64,000 bases of DNA from Pleodorina starrii. Lineage: Eukaryota > Chlorophyta > Chlorophyceae > Chlamydomonadales > Volvocaceae. The stretch lies in contig BRXU01000051.1 of the NCBI GenBank assembly GCA_030267565.1, positions 391,538-455,537 of the forward strand, written 5' to 3'. Below, piece by piece: positions 44,813 to 56,370 of the stretch. The notes under the pieces are model-generated. The model saw nothing but the letters and a program-made list of their open reading frames with translations, was not told the DNA's origin and searched no databases. The position numbers and the translations under genes are program-made. The first letter of the stretch is position 1, and each line of letters opens with the position of its first letter.

Positions 44813-46417
44813 CACCGGCCATCCCCGGGCACCGGCCATCCCCGGGCACCGGCCATCCCCGGGCACCGGCCATCCCCGGGCACCGGCCATCCCCGGGCAC
44901 CGGCCATCCCCGGGCACCGGCCATCCCCGGGCACCGGCCATCCCCGGGCACCGGCCATCCCCGGGCACCGGCCATCCCCGGGCACCGGCCATCCCCGGGC
45001 ACCGGCCATCCCCGGGCACCGGCCATCCCCGGGCACCGGCCATCCCCGGGCACCGGCCATCCCCGGGCACCGGCCATCCCCGGGCACCGGCCATCCCCGG
45101 GCACCGGCCATCCCCGGGCACCGGCCATCACCGGGCACCGGCCATCACCGGGCACCGGCCATCACCGGGCACCGGCCATCACCGGGCACCGGGCACCGGG
45201 CACCGGGCACCGGGCACCGGGCACCGGGCACCGGGCACCGGGCACCGGGCACCGGGCACCGGGCACCGGGCACCGGGCACCGGGCACCCGGCACCGGGCA
45301 CCGGGCACCGGGCACCGGGCACCGGGCACCGGGCACCGGGCACCGGGCACCGGGCACCGGGCACCGGGCACCGGGCACCGGGCACCGGGCACCGGGCACC
45401 GGGCACCGGGCACCGGGCACCGGGCACCGGGCAACGGGCACCGGGCACCGGGCACCGGGCACCGGGCACCAGGGCACCGGGCACCGGGCAACCGGGCACC
45501 GGGCACCGGGCACCGGGCACCGGGCACCGGGCACCGGGCAACGGGCAACGGGCACCGGGCACCGGGCACCGGGCACCGGGCACCGGGCACCGGGCACCGG
45601 GGCACCGGGCACCGGGCACCGGGCACCGGGCACCGGGCACCGGGCACCGGGCACCGGGCACCGGGCACCGGGCACCGGGCACCGGGCAACGGGCACCGGG
45701 CACCGGGCACCGGGCACCGGGCACCGGGCACCGGGCACCGGGCACCGGGCACCGGGCACCGGGCACCGGGCACCGGGCACCGGGCACCGGGGCACCGGGC
45801 ACCGGGCACCGGGCACCGGGCACCGGGCACCGGGCACCGGGCACCGGGCACCGGGCACCGGGCACCGGGCACCGGGCACTAGTCCACCGGGCACCGGGCA
45901 CCGGGCACCGGGCACCCGGCACCGGGCACCGGGCACCGGGCACCGGGCACCGGGCACCGGGCACCGGGCACCGGGCACCGGGCACCGGGCACCGGGCACC
46001 GGGCACCGGGCACCGGGCACCGGGCACCGGGCACCGGGCACCGGGCACCGGGCACCGGGCACCGGGCACCGGGCACCGGGCACCGGGCACCGGGCACCGG
46101 GCACCGGGCACCGGGCACCGGGCACCGGGCACCGGGCACCGGGCACCGGGCACCGGGCACCGGGCACCGGGCACCGGGCACCGGGCACCGGGCACCGGGC
46201 ACCGGGCACCGGGCACCGGGCACCGGGCACCGGGCACCGGGCACCGGGCACCGGGCACCGGGCACCGGGCACCGGGCACCGGGCACCGGGCACCGGGCAC
46301 CGGGCACCGGGCACCGGGCACCGGGCACCGGGCACCGGGCACCGGGCACCGGGCACCGGGCACCGGGCACCGGGCACCGGGCACCGGGCACCGGGCACCG
46401 GGCACCGGGCACCGGGC
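44795..46417. repeat. Inverted 17-bp and 7-bp repeats, right of centre
   Basis: The 17-mer in reverse orientation to about 45,183, then about 176 units of GGGCACC with sporadic slips (for example CAACGGG units and one CACTAGTCCACC at about 45,877). Block lengths do not mirror the left side. Confidence 0.95.
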
Positions 46418-46867
46418 CCGGGGGCCGGGCACCGGGCACCGGGCACAGCCCGGCACCGGGCACCGGGCACCGGGCACAGGGCACCGGCCACCCCCCCGCA
46501 TCCCCGGGCACGGCCATCACCGGGCACCGGCCATCCCCGGGCCACCGGCCATCCGGGCACCGGCCATCCCCGGGCACCGGCCATCCCCGGGCACCGGCCA
46601 TCCCCGGCACCGCCATCCCCAGGCACCGGCATCCCCGGGCACCGGTCATCCCCGGCCACCGGCCCTCCCCGGGCACCGCCCAGCCCCGGGCACCGTCCAT
46701 CCCCGGGCACCGGCCATCCCCCCCCCCCTGGCCCCGGCCCTCCCCCCCCCCCCCCCGGGCACCCGGCCACCCCGGCACCGGCCATCCCCGGGCACCGGCC
46801 ATCCCCGGGCTCCGGCCATCACCGGGCACCTGCACCGGGCACCGGGCACCGGGCACCGGGCACCGGG
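46418..46867. repeat. Degenerate mixture of 7/17-bp repeats with long C runs
   Basis: Fragments of the inverted 17-mer (CCGGCCATCCCC) with missing or extra bases and C runs of 10-15. Reads like decayed repeat or low-quality consensus. Confidence 0.85.
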
Positions 46868-49800
46868 CGGCCCCCGAAGGCCCCTGAAGGCCCCCGCAGC
46901 CCGCCGATGGCCTCAGGAGGCCCCCGAAGGCCCCCGAAGGCCCCCGAAGGCCCCCGAGGCCCCCGCAGGCCCCCGCAGGCCCCCGGTGGTCCCGGAAGGC
47001 CCCCGAAGGCCCCCGAAGGCCCCCGCAGGCCCCGCAGGCCCCCGAGGCCCCCGGAGCCCCCGAGGCCCCCGCAGGCCCCCGGAGGCCCCCGAAGGCCCGA
47101 AGACCCCCGCAGGCCCCCGCAGGCACCCGAAGGCCCACCGCAGGCCCCCGCAGGCCCCCGGAGGCCCCGAAGGCCCCCGAAGGCCCCCGAAGGCCCCTGA
47201 AGGCCCCGCAGGCCCCCGGAGGCCCCCGAGGCCCCCAGAGGCCCCCCGGAGGCCCCCGAAGGCTCCCGCAAGCCCCCGGAGGCCCCCGCAGGCTCCCGAA
47301 GGCCCCCCGCAGGCCCCTGCAGGCCCCCGAAGGCCCCCGGCAGGCCCCCGAAGGCCCCCGGAGGCCCCCACAGGCCCCCGGAGGCCCCCGGAGGGCCCCG
47401 AAGGCCCCCGGAGGCCCCCGGAGGCCCCCGCAGGCCCCCGAAGGCCCCCGGAGGCCCCCGGCGGCCCCCGCAGGCCCCCGGAGGGCCCCGGAGGCCCCCG
47501 AGGCCCCCGCAGGCCCGCCGCAGGTCCCCGGAGGCCCTCGAAGGCCCCCGGAGGCCCCCGAAGCCACCCGTACGGCCCACGCAGGCCCCCGGGAGGCCCC
47601 CCGAATGGCCCACGCAGGCCCCCGCAGGCCCCCCGCAGCCCCCCCGAAGGCCCGCGGAGGCCCCCCGGAGGCTCTCGGAGGCCCCCCAGGGCCCCCGCAG
47701 GCCCCCGGAGGCCCCCGGAGGCCCCTGAAGGCCCCCGAAGGCCCCCGGAGGCCCCCGAAGGCCCCCGCAGGCCCCCGGAGGCCCCCGAAAGGCTCCCGCA
47801 GGCTCCCGCAGGCTCCCGCAGGCCCCCGCAGGCCCTCGGAGGCCCCCGGAGGCCCCCGCAGGCTCCCGCAGGCCCCCGGAGGCCCCCGGAGGCCCCCGCA
47901 GGCCCCCGCCGGCCCCGGAGGCGCCCCGAGGCCCCCGAGGCCCCGGAGGCCCCCGAAGGCCCCCGCAGGCCCCCGAGGCCCCGGAGGCCCCCGGACGGCC
48001 CCCGCACGCCCCCGCAGGCCCCCGGAGGCCCCCGTAGGCCCCCGGAGGCCCCCGGAGGCCCCGAAGGCGCCCGGAGGCCCCCGGAGCCCCCGAAGGCCCC
48101 CGGCAGCCCTCCGAAGGCCCCCGAAGGCCCCCGGACGCCCCCGCAGGCCCCCTAGGCCCCCGCAGGCCCCTGCAGGCCCCCGGAGGCCCCCGGAGGCCCC
48201 CGCAGGCCCCCGCAGGCCCCCGCAGGCCCCGAGGCCCCCGGACGGCCCCCGAAGGCCCCCGCAGGCCCCCGAAGGCCCCCGTGGGCCCGAAGGCCCCCGA
48301 AGGCCCCCGAGGCCCCGGAGGCCCCCGAAGGCCCCCGGTTGGCCCCCCGAGGCCCCCGAAGGCCCCTGGAGGCCCCCGGAGGCCCCCGGAGGCCCTAGGA
48401 GGCCCCCGAAGGCCCCCGGAGGCCCCCGCAGGCCCCCGAAGGCCCCCGAAGGCTTCCGAAGGCCCCCGAGGCCCCGAAGGCCCCCGAAGGCCCCCGGAGG
48501 CCCCCACAGGCCCCCGAAGGCCCCCGAAGGCCCCCGGAGGCCCCCGCAGGCCCCCGGAGGCCCCCGGAGGCCCCCAAAGGCCCCCGAAGGCCCCCGAGAC
48601 CCCGATGGCCCCCGGAGGCCCCCCGAGGCCATCGGAGGCCCCCGCCGGCCCCCGTCGGCCCCCGAAGGCCCCCGACGGCCCCCGAAGGACCCGCAGGCCC
48701 CCGCAGGCCCCCGGAGGCCCCGAAGGCCCCCGAAGGCCCCCGCAGGCCCCCGAAGGCCCCCGGAGGCCCCCGCAGGCCCCCGGAGGCCCCCGTAGGCCCC
48801 CGAAGGCCCTTGGAGGCCCCGGAGGCCCCGGAGACCCCCCGGGGCCCCCGAGGCCCCCGGAGGCCCCCCGAGGCCCCCGAGGCCCCCCGCAGGGCCCCCG
48901 GAGGCCCCGAAGGCCCCCGCAGGCCCCCGCAGGCCCCCGAGGCCCGGAAGGCTCCCCGGAGGCCCCCGAGGCCCCCGGAAGGCCCCGCAGGCCCCCGGAG
49001 GCCCCCGCAGGCCCCGAAGGCCCCCGAAGGCGCCCGGAGGCCCCCGGAGGCCCCCGAGGAAGGCCCCGCAGGCCCCCGCAGGCCCCCGAGGCCCCCGGAG
49101 GCCCCGGCAGGCCCCCGAAGGCCCCCGGAGGCCCCCGCAGGCCCCGAAGGCCCCCGAGGCCCCCGAGGGCCCCCGAGGCCCCCGAAAGCCCCCGCAGGCC
49201 CCCGAAAGCCCCCGCAGGCCCCCGGAGGCCCCTGAAGGCCGCCGCAAGCCCCCGGAGGCCCCCGGAGGCCCCCGCAGGCCCCGAAGGCCCCCGAAGGCGC
49301 CCGGAGGCCCCCGGAGGCCCCCGCATGCCCCCGGAGGCCCCCGCAGGCCCCCGGAGGCCCCCGAAGGCCGCCGCAAGCCCCCGCAGGCCCCCGCATGCCC
49401 CCGCAGGCCCCCGGAGGCCCCCGGGGGCCCCCGAAGGCCCCCGGAAGCCCCCGAAGGCCCCCGCAGGCCCCCGGAGGCCCCCGATGGCCCCCAAAGGCCC
49501 CCGCAGGCCCCCGCAGGCCCCCGAGGCCCCCGAAGGCCCCCGGAGGCCCCCGGAGGCCCCCGCAGGCCCCCGGAGGCCCCCGGAGGCCCCCGAAGGCCCC
49601 CGGAGGCCCCCGCAGGCCCCCAAGGCCCCCGAAGGCCCCCGGAGGCCCCCGCAGGCCCCCGCAGGCCCCCGCAGGCCCCCGCAGGCCCCCGAGGCCCCCG
49701 AAGGCTCTCGGAGGCCCCCGGAGGCCCCCGCAGGCCCCCGCAGGCCCCCGGAGGCCCCCGGAGGCCCCCGAAGGCCCCCGGAGGCCCCCGAAGGCCCCCG

Positions 49801-52800
49801 CAGGCCCCCGGTGGTCCCGGAAGGCCCCCGAAGGCCCCCGCAGGCCCCCGCAGGCCCCCGCAGGCCCCCGGAGGCCCCCGGAGGCCCCCGAAGGCCCCCG
49901 GAGGCCCCCGAAGGCCCCCGGAGGCCCCCGCAGGCCCCCGCAGGCCCCCGGAGGCCCCCGGAGGCCCCCGAAGGCCCCCGGAGGCCCCCGAAGGCCCCCG
50001 CAGGCCCCCGGTGGTCCCGGAAGGCCCCCGAAGGCCCCCGCAGGTCCCCGCAGGCCCCCGGAGGCCCCCGGAGGCACCCGAAGGCCCCAGGAGGCCCCCG
50101 AAGGCCTCCGGAGGCCCCCGAAGGCCCCCGAAGGCCCCCGCAGGCCCCCGCAGGCCCCCGGTGGTCCCGGAAGGCCCCCGAAGGCCCCCGAAGGCCCCCG
50201 CAGGCCCCCGCAGGCCCCCGGAGGCCCCCGGAGGCCCCCGCAGGCCCCCGGAGGCCCCCGCAGGCCTCCGGAGGCCCCCGAAGGCCCCCGAAGGCCCCCG
50301 CAGGCCCCCGCAGGCCCCCGGTGGTCCCGGAAGGCCCCCGAAGGCCACCGCAGGCCCCCGAGGCCCCCGAGGCCCCAGAGGCCCCCGAGGCCCCCGAAGG
50401 CCCCCGCAGGCCCCCGAAGGCCCCCGCAGGCCCCCGGAGGCCCCCGCAGGCCCCCGGAGGCCCCCGAAGGCCCCGGAAGCCCCCGCAGGCCCCGGAGGCC
50501 CCCGCGAGGCCCCCGAGGCCCCCGTAGGCCCCCGCAGGCCTCCGCAGGCCCCCGAGGCCCCCGAGGCCCCGAAGGCCCCCGCAGGCCCCGAAGGCGCCCG
50601 GAGGCCCCCGGAGGCCCCCGGAGGCCCCCGGAGGCCCCCAAGGCCCCCGGAGGCTCCCGAGGCCCCGAAGGCCCCCGCAGGCCCCCGAGGCCCCCGAGGC
50701 CCCGGAGGCCCCCGCAGGCCCCCGGAGGCCCCTGAAGGCCGCCGCAAGCCCCCGGAGGCCCCCGGAGGCCCCCGGAGGCGCCCGGAGGCCCCCGAAGGCC
50801 CCCGCAGGCCCCCGCCGGCCCCGAAGGCGCCCGAAGGCCCCCGAAGGCCCCCGAAGGCCCCCGCAGGCCCCCGCAGGCCCCCGGAGGCCCCCGGAGGCCC
50901 CCGGAGGCCCCCGGAGGCCCCCGCAGGCCCCCGCAGGCCCCCGCAGGCCCCCGCAGGCCCCCGCAGGCCCCCGGTGGTCCCGGAAGGCCCCCGGAGGCCC
51001 CCGAAGGCCCCCGAAGGCCTCCGGAGGCCCCCGAAGGCCCCCGCAGGCCCCCAAAGGCCCCCGGAGGCCCCCGGAGGCCCCCGCAGGCCCCCAAAGGCCC
51101 CCGCAGGCCCCCGCAGGCCCCCGTGGCCCCCGAAGGCTCTCGGAGGCCCCCGAAGGCCCCTGAAGGCCCCCGCAGCCCCCGGAGGCCCCCGATGGCCCCC
51201 AAAGGCCCCCGCAGGCCCCAGCAGGCCCCCGATGGCCCCCGAAGGCCCCCGGAGGCCCCCGAAGGCCCCCGGAGGCCCCCGCAGGCCCCCGGAGGCCCCC
51301 GAAGACCCCCGCAGGCCCCTGGATGCCCCCGCAGGCCCCCGAAGGCCCCCGAAGGCCCCCGGAGGCCCCCGACGCCCCCGGACGGCCCCCGAAGGCCCCC
51401 GCAGGCCCCTGATGCCGAGGCCCCCGCAGGCCCCGAAGGCCCTCCGAAGGCCCCCGCAGGACCACCCGCAGGCCCTCGTTGTCCCCCCGCAGCCCACCGC
51501 AGGCCCCGCCAGGCCCCCGAGGCCCCCGAGGCCCCCGCTAGGCCCCCGAAGGCCCTCGAGGCCCCCGCAGGCCCCCGCAGGCCCTCGCAGGCCCCCGCAG
51601 GAGGCCCCCGCATAGGCCCCCGAGGCCACCGGAGGCCCCCGATAGGCCCCCGGAGGCCCCCAGGACCGCTCCAGAAGGCCCCTCGAGGCCCCGGAGGCCC
51701 ACCACAGGGCCCGCCTCGGAGGCACCGGAAGGCCACCGAAGGCCCCGCTGAGGTCCCCCTGCAGGCCACCGCAAGGCCCCCGGAGGCCCCCGCAGGCCCC
51801 CGGAAGGACGCCCGCAGAGGCCCCCGAAGGCCCCCGTCGTCCCCCGAGGCCCGAGGCCCCCGAAGGCCCCCGGAGGCCCCCGAAGGCCCCGAAGGCCCCC
51901 GCAGGCCCCCAGGCCCCGGCAGGCCCCCGCAGGGCCCCCGCAGGCCCCCGCAGGCCCCCGAAGCCCCCGCGAGGCCCCCGGAGGCCCCGAAGGCCCCCGA
52001 GCCCCCGAAGGCCCCCGAAGGCCCCCCGAAGGCCCCCGGAGCCCCCGAAGGCCCCCGGAGGCCCCCGCAGGGCCCCCGAAGGCCCCCGGAGGCCCCCGAA
52101 GGCCCCCGAAGCCCCCGGAGGCCCCCGAAGGCCCCGAAGGCCCCCGCAGGCCCCCGAAGGCCCCCGAAGGCCCCCGCAGGCCCCGGAGGCCCCCGAAGGC
52201 CCCCGAAGGCCCCCGAAGGCCCCCGAGGCCCCCGAAGGGCCCTCGGAGGCCCCCGAGAGGCCCCCTGAAGGCCCCCGCAGGCCCCGGAGGCCCCCGAAGG
52301 CCCCCGCAGGCCCCCGCAGGCCCCGAGGCCCCCGAAGGCTCTCGGAGGCCCCCGATGGCCCCCGGAGGCCACCGCAGGCCCCCGCAGGCCCCCGAGGCCC
52401 CCGAGGCCCCCGGTGGGTCCAGGAGGCCCCGAAGGCCCCCGGATGGGCCCCGCAGGGCCCCCGCAGAGCCCCCGAGGCCACCGGAGGCTCTCGAGGCCCC
52501 CGTGGCCCCCGAAGGCCTCCGGAGGCCCCCTGAAGGCCCGCAGCGCCCCCAGAGGCCCCCGAAGGCCCCGAGGCCCCCGGTGGTCCCGGAAGGGCCCCCG
52601 GAAGGGCCCTGGAGGCCCCCGAAGGCCCCCGAAGGCCCCCGGAGGCCCCCGCAGGCCCCCGCTGGCCCCCGAGGCCCCCGAAGGCCCCCGAGACCCCCGG
52701 AGAGCCCCGAAGGCCCCCGGAGGCCCCCGTCAGGCCCCCGAAGCCCCCGAGGCCCCCGAAGGCCCCCGGAGGCCCCCGAAGGCCCCGAAGGCCCCCGCAG

Positions 52801-55800
52801 CCCCCGGAGGCCCCCGAAGCCCCCGGAGGCCCCCGGAGGCCCCCGAAGACCCCCGGAGGCCCCCAATGGCCCCCGGAGGCCCCCGAAGGCCCCCGCAGGC
52901 CCCCGCAGGCCCCCGAAGGCCCCCGGAGGCCCCCGAAGGCCCCCGAAGACCCCCGCAGGCCCCCGGAGGCCCCCGATGGCCCCCGAAGGCCCCCGGAGGC
53001 CCCCGAAGGCCCCCGAAGGCCCCCGAAGGCCCCCGCAGGCCCCCGAAGGCCCCCGGAGGCCCCCGAAGGCCCCCGGAGGCCCCCGAAGGCCCCCGCAGGG
53101 CCCCGGAGGCCCCCGATGGCCCCCAAAGGCCCCCGCAGGCCCCCGCAGGCCCCCGAGGCCCCCGAAGGCTCTCGGAGGCCCCCGGAGGCCCCCGCAGGCC
53201 CCCGCAGGCCCCCGGAGGCCCCCGAAGGCCCCCGGAGGCCCCCGAAGGCCCCCGCAGGCCCCCGGTGGTCCCGGAAGGCCCCCGAAGGCCCCCGCAGGCC
53301 CCCGCAGGCCCCCGCAGGCCCCCGGAGGCCCCCGGAGGCCCCCGAAGGCCCCCGGAGGCCCCCGGAGGCCCCCGGAGGCCCCCGGAGGCCCCCGAAGGCC
53401 TCCGGAGGCCCCCGAAGGCCACCTCGAGGCCCCCGAAGGGCCCCCGCAGGCCCCCGGTGGCCCCGGAGGCCCCCGGAGGCCCCCGCAGGCCCCCCGCATG
53501 CCCCCAAAGGCCCCCGGGACGCCCCGAAAGGGCCCCGGAGGCCCCGGAGGCCCCCGGAAGGCCCCGGAGGCCCCCGCAGGCCCCCGGAGGCCCCCGAAGG
53601 CCCCTAGAGGCCCCCGGAGGCCCCCGTAGGTCCCCGAGGTCCCCGCAGGCACCCGGAGGCCCCCGAGGTCCCCTGAAGCCCCCGCAGGCCCCCGATGCCC
53701 CCGGAGGCCCCCAGGAGGCCCCCGGAAGTCCCCGGAGGCCCCCGAGGCTCCGCCGTAGCCCGCCGGCTCCCCGGCAGCCCACCGTGGCCCCGGACGCCCC
53801 AGCGAAGGCCCCCGAGCCCCCGGAGGCCTCCGAGGCCCCCGAAGGCCCCCGAGGGCCCCCCCGAAGGCCCCCGCAGGCCCCCGCAGGCCCCCGGAGGCCC
53901 CCGGAGGCCCCCCCAGGCCCCCGCAGGCCCCTGAAGGCCCCCGGAGGCCCCCGAAGGCCCCCGCAAGCCCCCGCAGGCCCCCGGAGGCCCCCGAAGGCTC
54001 CCGAAGGCCCCCGAAGGCCGCTGAAGGCCCCCGGAGGCCCCCCCCCGGAGGCCCCCGCAAGCCCCCGGAGGCCCCCGCAGGCCCCCGCAGGCCCCCGCAG
54101 GCCCCCGGAGGCCCCCGAAGGACCCCAGAGGCCCCCGGAGGCCCCCGCAGGCCCCCGCAGGCCCCCGCCGGCCCCCGCACGCCCCCGAAGGCTCCCGACG
54201 GCCCCCGGAGGCCCCCGAGGCCCCCGAAGGCCCCCGAGGCCCCCGAAGGCCCCCGGAGGCCCCCTGAGGCCCCCGAAGGCCCCCGAAGGCCCCCGGAGGC
54301 CCCCGGACGCCCCCGCAGGCCCCCGGAGGCCCCGAACGCCACCGGAGGCCCCCGTGGGCCCCCGAAGGCCCCCGGAGGCCCCCGAAGGCCCCCGGAGGCC
54401 CCCGAAGGCCCCCGAAGGCCCCCGGAGGCCCCCGAAGGCCCCCGCAGGCCCCCGCAGGCCCCCGGAGGCCCCCGGAGGCCCCCGCAGGCCCCCGGAGGCC
54501 CCCGAAGGCCCCCGAAGGCCCCCGCAGGCCCCCGAAGGCCCCCGGAGGCCCCCGCAGGCCCCCGAAGGCCCCCGGAGGCCCCCGAAGGCCCCCGGAGGCC
54601 CCCGAAGGCCCCTGAAGGCCCCCGCAGGCCCCCGGAGGCCCCCGCAGGCCCCCGGTGGCCCCGGAAGGCCCCCGGAGGCCCCCGAAGGCCCCCGAAGGCC
54701 CCCGGAGGCCCCCGAAGGCCCCCGCAGGCCCCCGAAGGCCCCCGGAGGCCCCCGAAGACCCCCGCAGGCCCCCGGAGGCCCCCGCAGGCCCCCAAGGCCC
54801 CGCAGGCCCCCGCAGGCCCCCGTGGCCCCCGAAGGCTCTCGGAGGCCCCCGAAGGCCCCAGAAGGCCCCCGGAGGCCCCCGAGGCCCGGCTGGCCCTGAA
54901 GGACGGCCGCGGAGGCGCCCGAAGTGCCCACGGAGGCCCCCGAAGGACCCCCGGAGGTCCCCGAAGGCGCCCAGAGGCCCCCGGCAGGCCCCCGAAGGCC
55001 CCCGGAAGCACCCGAAGGGCCCCCGAAGGCCCCCGGAGCCCCCGAGACCCCCGGAGGCCCCCGGCCCCCGAAGGCCCCCGGAGGCCCCCGAAGGCCCTTG
55101 GAGGCCCCCGAAGGCCCCCGGAAGCCCCCGCAGGCCCCCGAAGGCCCCCGGAGGCCCCCGGTGGCCCCAAAAGGCCCACGAAGGCCCCCGAAGGCCCCCG
55201 GGGCCCCCCAAGGCCCCCGGAGGCCCCCGAGGCCCCGAAGGCCCCCGGAAGGCCCCCGGAGGCCCCCGGAGGCCCCCGAGGCCCCCGAGAGGCCCCCGAA
55301 GGCCCCCGAAGCCCCCGAAGGCCCCCGAAGGCCCCCGGAGGCCCCCGGAGGCCCCGGAGGCCCCCGTGGTCCCGGAGGCCCCCGAGGCCCCCGGAGCCCC
55401 CGAGAGGCCCCCGAGCCCCCGAGGCCCCGAAGGGCCCCCGAGGCCCCCGAAGGCCCCAGAGGCCCCCTGCAGGCCCCCGAAGGCCCCCGGAGGCCCGAAG
55501 GCCCCCGAGGCCCCCGCAGGCCCCCGCAGGCCCCCGCGCCCCCGAGGCCCCGGAGGCCCCCGCAGGCCCCCGAAGGCCCCCGAAGGCCCCCGAAGCCCCC
55601 GAGCCCCCGAAGCCCCGAGGCCCCCGAAGGCCCCCGGAGCCCCCGGAGGCCCCCGAAGGCCCCCGCAGGCCCCCGAGGCCCCGGAAGGCCCCCGCATGCC
55701 CCCGGAGGCCCCCGCAGGCCCCCGGAGGCCCCCGATGGCCCGCGGAGGCCCCCAGAGGCCCCCGATGGCCCCCGGAGGCCCCCGGAGGCCATCGGAGGCC

Positions 55801-56370
55801 CCCGAACGCCACCGGAGGCCCCCGTGGGCCCCCGAAGGCCCCCGGAGGCCCCCGAAGGCCACTGGAGGCCCCCGAAGGCCCCCGTGGCCCCCGAAGGCTC
55901 TCGGAGGCCCCCGAAGGCCCCTGAAGGCCCCCGCAGCCCCCGGAGGCCCCCGCAGGCCCCCGATGGCCCCGAACGCCCCCGCACGCCCCCGCAGGCCCCC
56001 GAAGCCCCCCGTAGGCCCCCGGAGGCCCCCGAAGGCCCCCGGAGGCCCCCGCAGGCCCCCGGAGGCCCCCGCAGGCCCCCGGAGGCCCCCGAAGACCCCC
56101 GCAGGCCACCGGAGGCCCCCGCAGGCCCCCGAAGTCCCCCGCAGGCCCCCGCTGGCCCCGGTGGCCCCCGAAGGCCCCCGGAGGCCCCCGAAGGCCCCTG
56201 AAGGCCCCCGCAGCCCCCGGAGGCCCCCGCAGGCCCCCGCAGGCCCCCGGAGGCCCCCGAAGGCCCCCGAAGGCCCCCGCAGGCCCCCGCAGGCCCCCGG
56301 AGGCCCCCGGAGGCCCCCGAAGGCCCCCGGAGGCCCCCGGAGGCCCCCGAAGGCCCCCGGAGGCCCCCGA
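46868..56370. repeat. 10-bp satellite, right arm, inner block (C-rich on plus strand, irregular)
   Basis: Reverse complement of the left-arm monomer (AGGCCCCCGN). Variant order matches the left arm in reverse with position sums near 89,790: 50,011/39,788, 51,123/38,650, 53,116/about 36,670, 54,810/about 34,995. Long parts are interrupted by single-base slips (46.9-49.4, 50.3-50.9, 51.3-52.9, 53.4-54.3 and 54.8-55.7 kb), while 49.5-50.3, 52.9-53.4 and 54.4-54.8 kb are clean. Confidence 0.95.

Noticed and set aside
43179..46785. Open frames with VPGARCP or APGTGHR repeats in the central 7/17-bp arrays
   Set aside because: They come from 7- and 17-bp units that lack stops; equivalent frames exist on both strands.
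42969..46867. Telomere or telomere fusion at the palindrome centre
   Set aside because: The 7-bp unit GGTGCCC is not a telomere-type repeat, and no TTTAGGG/TTTTAGGG occurs there; a head-to-head telomere fusion is not supported.
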